A model generated the notes under the pieces. It had not been told where the DNA came from, searched no databases, and saw only the letters and a list, made by a program, of their open reading frames with translations. From positions 1 to 7,293 of the forward strand of contig PQAK01000216.1 of the NCBI GenBank assembly GCA_003105225.1: DNA of 7,293 bases. Reading direction: 5' to 3'. Positions 4,732-7,293 of this stretch are shown one piece after another; position 1 is the first letter of the stretch; every line of letters starts with the position of its first letter. A program made the translations under genes and the position numbers. The DNA is from Deltaproteobacteria bacterium. Lineage in GTDB: Bacteria; Desulfobacterota; Deferrimicrobia; Deferrimicrobiales; Deferrimicrobiaceae.

Positions 4732-5883
4732 CTGCACGTCCCCCGCACGTTCATTTACCTGGACAACGCCGCGACCTCCCTTCCCAAGCCGCAAGGCGTG
4801 GCGGAAGCCGTCGCATCCGCGATCCGGCGCGCGGGAAATCCCGGCCGCTCGGGCCACGCGCTCTCCCTGCGCTCGGCCAGGGACCTGTTTTCCGCCCGGG
4901 AGAAGCTGGCGGAACTGTTCGGGGCGAAGGACAGCTCCCGCTTCGTCTTCACGGAGAACGCCACCGCGGCGCTCAACCAGGCGATCAAGGGGGTCCTTTC
5001 CGCGGGCGACCACGTGGTGACCACCTCCGTCGAGCACAACTCGGTGATGCGGCCGCTGCGGCGGATGATCGAAACGGCCGGGGTCACGGTGACCGTGGTG
5101 CCCGCGGGACCGGACGGCGTGGTCGATGCGGGGGCGGTCGCCGCCGCCATCCGCCGGAAGACGCGCCTGGTCGCCGTGGTCCATGCCTCCAACGTCTCGG
5201 GCGCGATCCAGCCCGTGCGCGAGATCGCACGCGCCGCGCGCCGTGCCGGGGCCTACTCCCTCGTGGATGCCGCCCAGACGGCGGGATCGATCCCGATCGA
5301 CCTTTCCGATCTTCCGGTCGACCTCCTGGCCGCCCCGGGCCACAAGGGGCTTTTGGGCCCGCAGGGGACGGGATTCCTGTACGTGCGCGAAGGCGTTCCC
5401 GTCGTTCCGCTGATCGAGGGGGGGACCGGCAGCCGGTCCGAGAACGACCATCAGCCGGATTTTTATCCCGACGCCCTGGAGTCGGGAACCCCGAACAGCG
5501 TAGGGATCGCGGGGCTCGGGGTGTCCCTTTCCTGGCTGCTGCGGAGGGGGGTGGACCGGATCCGCGAGAAGGAAATGGAGCTGCTGGAGGAGCTGATCGA
5601 GGGGATGAGGAAGATCCCCGGCGTGACCCTGTTCGGCCCCCTCGACCCGGGCCGTTGCGCCTCCGCGCTGTCGTTCCGCGTGGGGGGGATGGACCCCGCG
5701 GAGACGGGGGGGCGGCTGGAGAATCGGTTCGGCGTGCTCGTCCGCGCCGGTCTTCACTGCTCTCCGAACGGGCACCGGACGCTCGGCTCCTTCCCCGAGG
5801 GTACGGTCCGGGTCAGCCCGGGGCCGTTCACGACGAGGAAGGAGATCGCCCTCTTTCTCGCGGCAGCGAGGAAGATCCGGTAA
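4732..5883 (+). CDS. Cysteine desulfurase family protein (class V aminotransferase, NifS-like)
   Basis: This PLP enzyme is expected to release sulfur (or selenium) from cysteine (or selenocysteine) as an enzyme-bound persulfide. It resembles the TIGR01977-type desulfurase group: YLDNAATSLPKP at the N-terminus, NPGRSGH, SVEHNSV with His102, VDAAQT with Asp179 and Gln182, PLP lysine Lys205 in GHKGLLGPQGTG, and the probable active cysteine Cys343 in RAGLHC, followed by TLGSFPEGTVR. Numbering assumes CTG 4732 (383 residues). The first standard start, GTG 4798, would delete the conserved LDNAAT segment, yet no ATG, GTG or TTG lies in frame between the upstream stop and that segment. CTG 4732 has GAGAGG seven bases upstream, so a CTG start is proposed. 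It follows the transglycosylase by 11 bases, probably in the same transcript. The 3' end overlaps convergent rfaE2 by 56 bases. Confidence 0.88.
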   Translation: MHVPRTFIYLDNAATSLPKPQGVAEAVASAIRRAGNPGRSGHALSLRSARDLFSAREKLAELFGAKDSSRFVFTENATAALNQAIKGVLSAGDHVVTTSVEHNSVMRPLRRMIETAGVTVTVVPAGPDGVVDAGAVAAAIRRKTRLVAVVHASNVSGAIQPVREIARAARRAGAYSLVDAAQTAGSIPIDLSDLPVDLLAAPGHKGLLGPQGTGFLYVREGVPVVPLIEGGTGSRSENDHQPDFYPDALESGTPNSVGIAGLGVSLSWLLRRGVDRIREKEMELLEELIEGMRKIPGVTLFGPLDPGRCASALSFRVGGMDPAETGGRLENRFGVLVRAGLHCSPNGHRTLGSFPEGTVRVSPGPFTTRKEIALFLAAARKIR

Positions 5884-6391
5884 TCCCGGCGGCCCGTCCC
5901 AGAATGGCGGTGGTCGACCTCCCCGCGAGGAACCGGATCGTCCGCACCGACCCTCCGCGCTCCCGCACGAAATCGGCCCCCACGATCTCCCTGCCTTTCC
6001 AGTCCCCTCCCTTGACCAGCACGTCGGGGAGTACGCGCTCGATCAGTGCGGCAGGCGTATCCTCCCGGAAAATCACCACGTAGGAAACGCAGGACAGCGA
6101 CGCCAGCAGGTAGGCCCGGTCGGCCTCGCCCTGGATCGGCCGGCCCTCGCCCTTGAGGCGGCGCACCGAGCCGTCGCCGTTCAGTCCGACGACCAGGACA
6201 TCGCCCAGCATCGCCGCCTGCCGCAGATAACGGGCGTGGCCGGCGTGCAGGATGTCGAAGCAGCCGTTGGTGAAGACGATCCGCCTGCCCTTCCCGCGCA
6301 GCCGGGAAAAGAAGGAAGCCGCCCTCCCGGCGGGAATCAGCTTCTTGCCCGGGTCTTCCGGTAGGCGCGCTCGTTGCGGTCCTGTGCGCAC
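5828..6391 (-). CDS. rfaE2: D-glycero-beta-D-manno-heptose 1-phosphate adenylyltransferase (RfaE2)
   Basis: The product adenylates heptose 1-phosphate to ADP-heptose, the penultimate step of precursor supply for the lipopolysaccharide inner core. It corresponds to the C-terminal half of bifunctional HldE as a separate cytoplasmic protein. Visible motifs in the 187-residue form are TNGCFDILHAGH (41-52, the nucleotidyltransferase HxGH being 49-52), GLNGDGSVRRLKG (69-81), RPI, VLVKGGDW (125-131) and STTAIL (159-164). The GTG at 6391 is chosen because AGGAGGAGG lies five bases upstream; it sits inside the nitrilase gene (55-base overlap). CTG 6340, overlapping the nitrilase stop as CTGA, would give a 170-residue protein closer to the family N-terminus but lacks a ribosome site. 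The Ser/Arg-rich last 20 or so residues exceed the family core and are antisense to the desulfurase gene. No kinase half (RfaE1) is in the window. Confidence 0.9.
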   Translation of the reverse strand: MRTGPQRARLPEDPGKKLIPAGRAASFFSRLRGKGRRIVFTNGCFDILHAGHARYLRQAAMLGDVLVVGLNGDGSVRRLKGEGRPIQGEADRAYLLASLSCVSYVVIFREDTPAALIERVLPDVLVKGGDWKGREIVGADFVRERGGSVRTIRFLAGRSTTAILGRAAGITGSSSLPRERGRSPSSS

Positions 6392-7140
6392 GGGATCCTC
6401 CTCCTGACATCGTCGACCTGGGCCGGATCGATCGTGGCGATGGCCAGGCCCTCGTCCTCTCCGCCCGATGCCAGCCGCTCGCCCCACGGGGAGACGATCA
6501 GCGAGCCCCCGGAAAAGTGGAAGTCCCCCGACCGGCCGACGGCGTTGGACGCGGCGACGAAGAGCTGGTTCTCCACGGCGCGCGCGGTATTCAGCAGCTC
6601 CCAGTGCGCCTTCCGGACGCTGGGCCATTGCGCGGCGACGCAGAACAGGGTCGCCCCCTCCAGGAAATATTTCCGCGAAAGCTCGGGGAATCGAAGGTCA
6701 TAGCAGATGTGGGGCCCGATGATTCCGACGTCGGTCGGCGCGACTTCCGCCGAGGTCCCTTTCCGGAAATGCAGGTGTTCCCCGGAAGGCTGAAACAGGT
6801 GGGCCTTCCGATAGTGGCCGGTGACCGCGCCGGTCGCGTTGATGACATGGAACGTGTTGTACACGTGGGCGCCAGATCTCTCGGGCAAAGAACCCGCGAT
6901 CACGAGGCGTTTCTCGGTCGCGAATTTTCGCAGTTCGTGCAGGATCCCGGGGGTGGTGCGCGCGAGGGCGGGAAGCCGGTCGTAGGCGAACCCGGTGCTC
7001 CACATTTCCGGAAGGACGCACAGGGAGGCGCCGCTTTCGGCCGCCTGCCGCAGGAGCGCGAGCGCCCGGCCGAGGTTGGCGTCCACCGCGCCCATGTCGA
7101 TGCGGAACTGCAGAACGGCGGCCTTGAACGGGCGGATCAT
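6337..7140 (-). CDS. Carbon-nitrogen hydrolase, omega-amidase/YafV-like nitrilase family
   Basis: The 267-residue cytoplasmic enzyme belongs to the nitrilase superfamily, which hydrolyses amide or nitrile C-N bonds through a Glu-Lys-Cys triad. The triad is visible as Glu45 (VLPEMWSTGF), Lys112 (HYRKAHLF) and Cys146 (ICYDLRFPE), with the accessory Glu121 in SGEHLHF. Further conserved segments are WPSVRKAHWELLNTARAVENQ (about 172-192) and SLIVSPWGE. The EMWSTGF, CYDLRFPELSR and ARAVENQ combination is closest to omega-amidase/YafV proteins, which deaminate alpha-keto acid amides such as 2-oxoglutaramate; the substrate here is inferred. The ATG at 7140 has GGAG eight bases upstream. The gene follows comF by 27 bases and contains the rfaE2 start near its own end, so the three form an operon. 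Confidence 0.88.
   Translation of the reverse strand: MIRPFKAAVLQFRIDMGAVDANLGRALALLRQAAESGASLCVLPEMWSTGFAYDRLPALARTTPGILHELRKFATEKRLVIAGSLPERSGAHVYNTFHVINATGAVTGHYRKAHLFQPSGEHLHFRKGTSAEVAPTDVGIIGPHICYDLRFPELSRKYFLEGATLFCVAAQWPSVRKAHWELLNTARAVENQLFVAASNAVGRSGDFHFSGGSLIVSPWGERLASGGEDEGLAIATIDPAQVDDVRRRIPCAQDRNERAYRKTRARS
6396..6404 (-). promoter_or_regulatory. Strong internal ribosome binding site for rfaE2
   Basis: AGGAGGAGG on the minus strand, five bases before GTG 6391, lies within the nitrilase coding sequence as three consecutive AGG arginine codons. This choice of arginine codon in GC-rich DNA is consistent with selection for ribosome binding. Confidence 0.65.
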
Positions 7141-7167
7141 CCGGTGGTCTCCATGCGCCAGGAGGAG

Positions 7168-7293
7168 TCAGAGGACGGTGCGGGCTACCGTCACGACCAC
7201 TATATGTCGCGCCCCCGCGGTTTTCAAGGCGCGGGAGCAGGCCCGCGCCGTGGCGCCGGAAGTGTACACGTCGTCCACCAGGAGGATTTCCGG
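7168..7293 (-). CDS. comF: ComF family phosphoribosyltransferase-like protein, C-terminal end (5' truncated by window edge)
   Basis: Forty-one residues are visible before the TGA at 7170-7168; the rest lies beyond the window. They contain the type I phosphoribosyltransferase PRPP loop, ILLVDDVYTSGATARACSRA, followed by a strand HIVVVTVART, which is the typical C-terminus of ComF/GntX-family proteins. ComF is linked to DNA uptake in naturally competent bacteria, but homologues are widespread and competence cannot be inferred from this fragment. The gene is the first visible member of the comF, nitrilase, rfaE2 minus-strand operon. An alternative would be another PRTase, but the short tail after the PRPP loop favours ComF. 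Confidence 0.82.
   Translation of the reverse strand, partial: PEILLVDDVYTSGATARACSRALKTAGARHIVVVTVARTVL

Noticed and set aside
4700..4735. Programmed -1 frameshift fusing the transglycosylase to the desulfurase
   Set aside because: The desulfurase is in the -1 frame relative to the transglycosylase and a run of five C lies nearby, but it does not fit an X XXY YYZ slippery site in frame, and an envelope enzyme fused to a cytoplasmic PLP enzyme makes little sense.
4189..5775. Minus-strand open frame of 528 codons opposite the transglycosylase end and desulfurase
   Set aside because: It spans two real sense genes, lacks motifs and is rich in Arg/Gly/His as GC-driven shadow frames are.
7137..7154. 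Five-codon minus-strand upstream ORF (METTG) ending in ATGA overlap with the nitrilase start
   Set aside because: It has no ribosome binding site of its own; its GGAG is better explained as the Shine-Dalgarno sequence of the nitrilase gene.

Overview
The window is GC-rich, densely packed Gram-negative DNA. A stand-alone heptose-phosphate adenylyltransferase (lipopolysaccharide inner core), a secreted LysM lytic transglycosylase, a ComF homologue, and DUF1015, DUF721 and DUF3343 proteins together suggest a deltaproteobacterium-like organism (Desulfobacterota/Desulfuromonadia type). That placement is inferred from gene content, not from a marker gene. I see no mobile elements, CRISPR arrays, tRNAs or rRNAs. 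No gene-free stretch exceeds about 150 bases.

Left block (1-1156, + strand): the 3' part of a DUF1015 gene overlaps a small-domain methyltransferase related to TrmN6/YfiC. The methyltransferase ends tail to tail, with a 14-base overlap, against a minus-strand group (1143-2415): a three-helix small membrane protein, a DUF721/DciA-like protein and MsrB methionine sulfoxide reductase. The first two of these are coupled by a GTGA stop/start overlap. MsrB follows after a 143-base spacer that could fold.

Centre (2400-5883, + strand): an AT-rich island near 2405-2440 carries divergent promoter-like elements. To its right lie a DUF3343 (Se/S carrier-like) gene, a LysM lytic transglycosylase with its own TTGACA promoter, and a class V aminotransferase of the NifS-like cysteine desulfurase family. 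In the last three genes the obvious ATG/GTG start is not the likely one: DUF3343 appears to use TTG, the transglycosylase a downstream GTG, and the desulfurase probably a non-standard CTG.

Right block (5828-7293, - strand): the 3' end of comF, an omega-amidase-like nitrilase, and rfaE2 form a compact operon. rfaE2 starts inside the nitrilase gene behind a strong AGGAGGAGG ribosome site, and its tail is antisense to the end of the desulfurase gene.

Most of the window looks like housekeeping. The most interesting thread is the DUF3343 carrier-like protein and the desulfurase of the type linked to selenium/sulfur trafficking, separated only by the transglycosylase. I did not find a clearly new multi-gene system.
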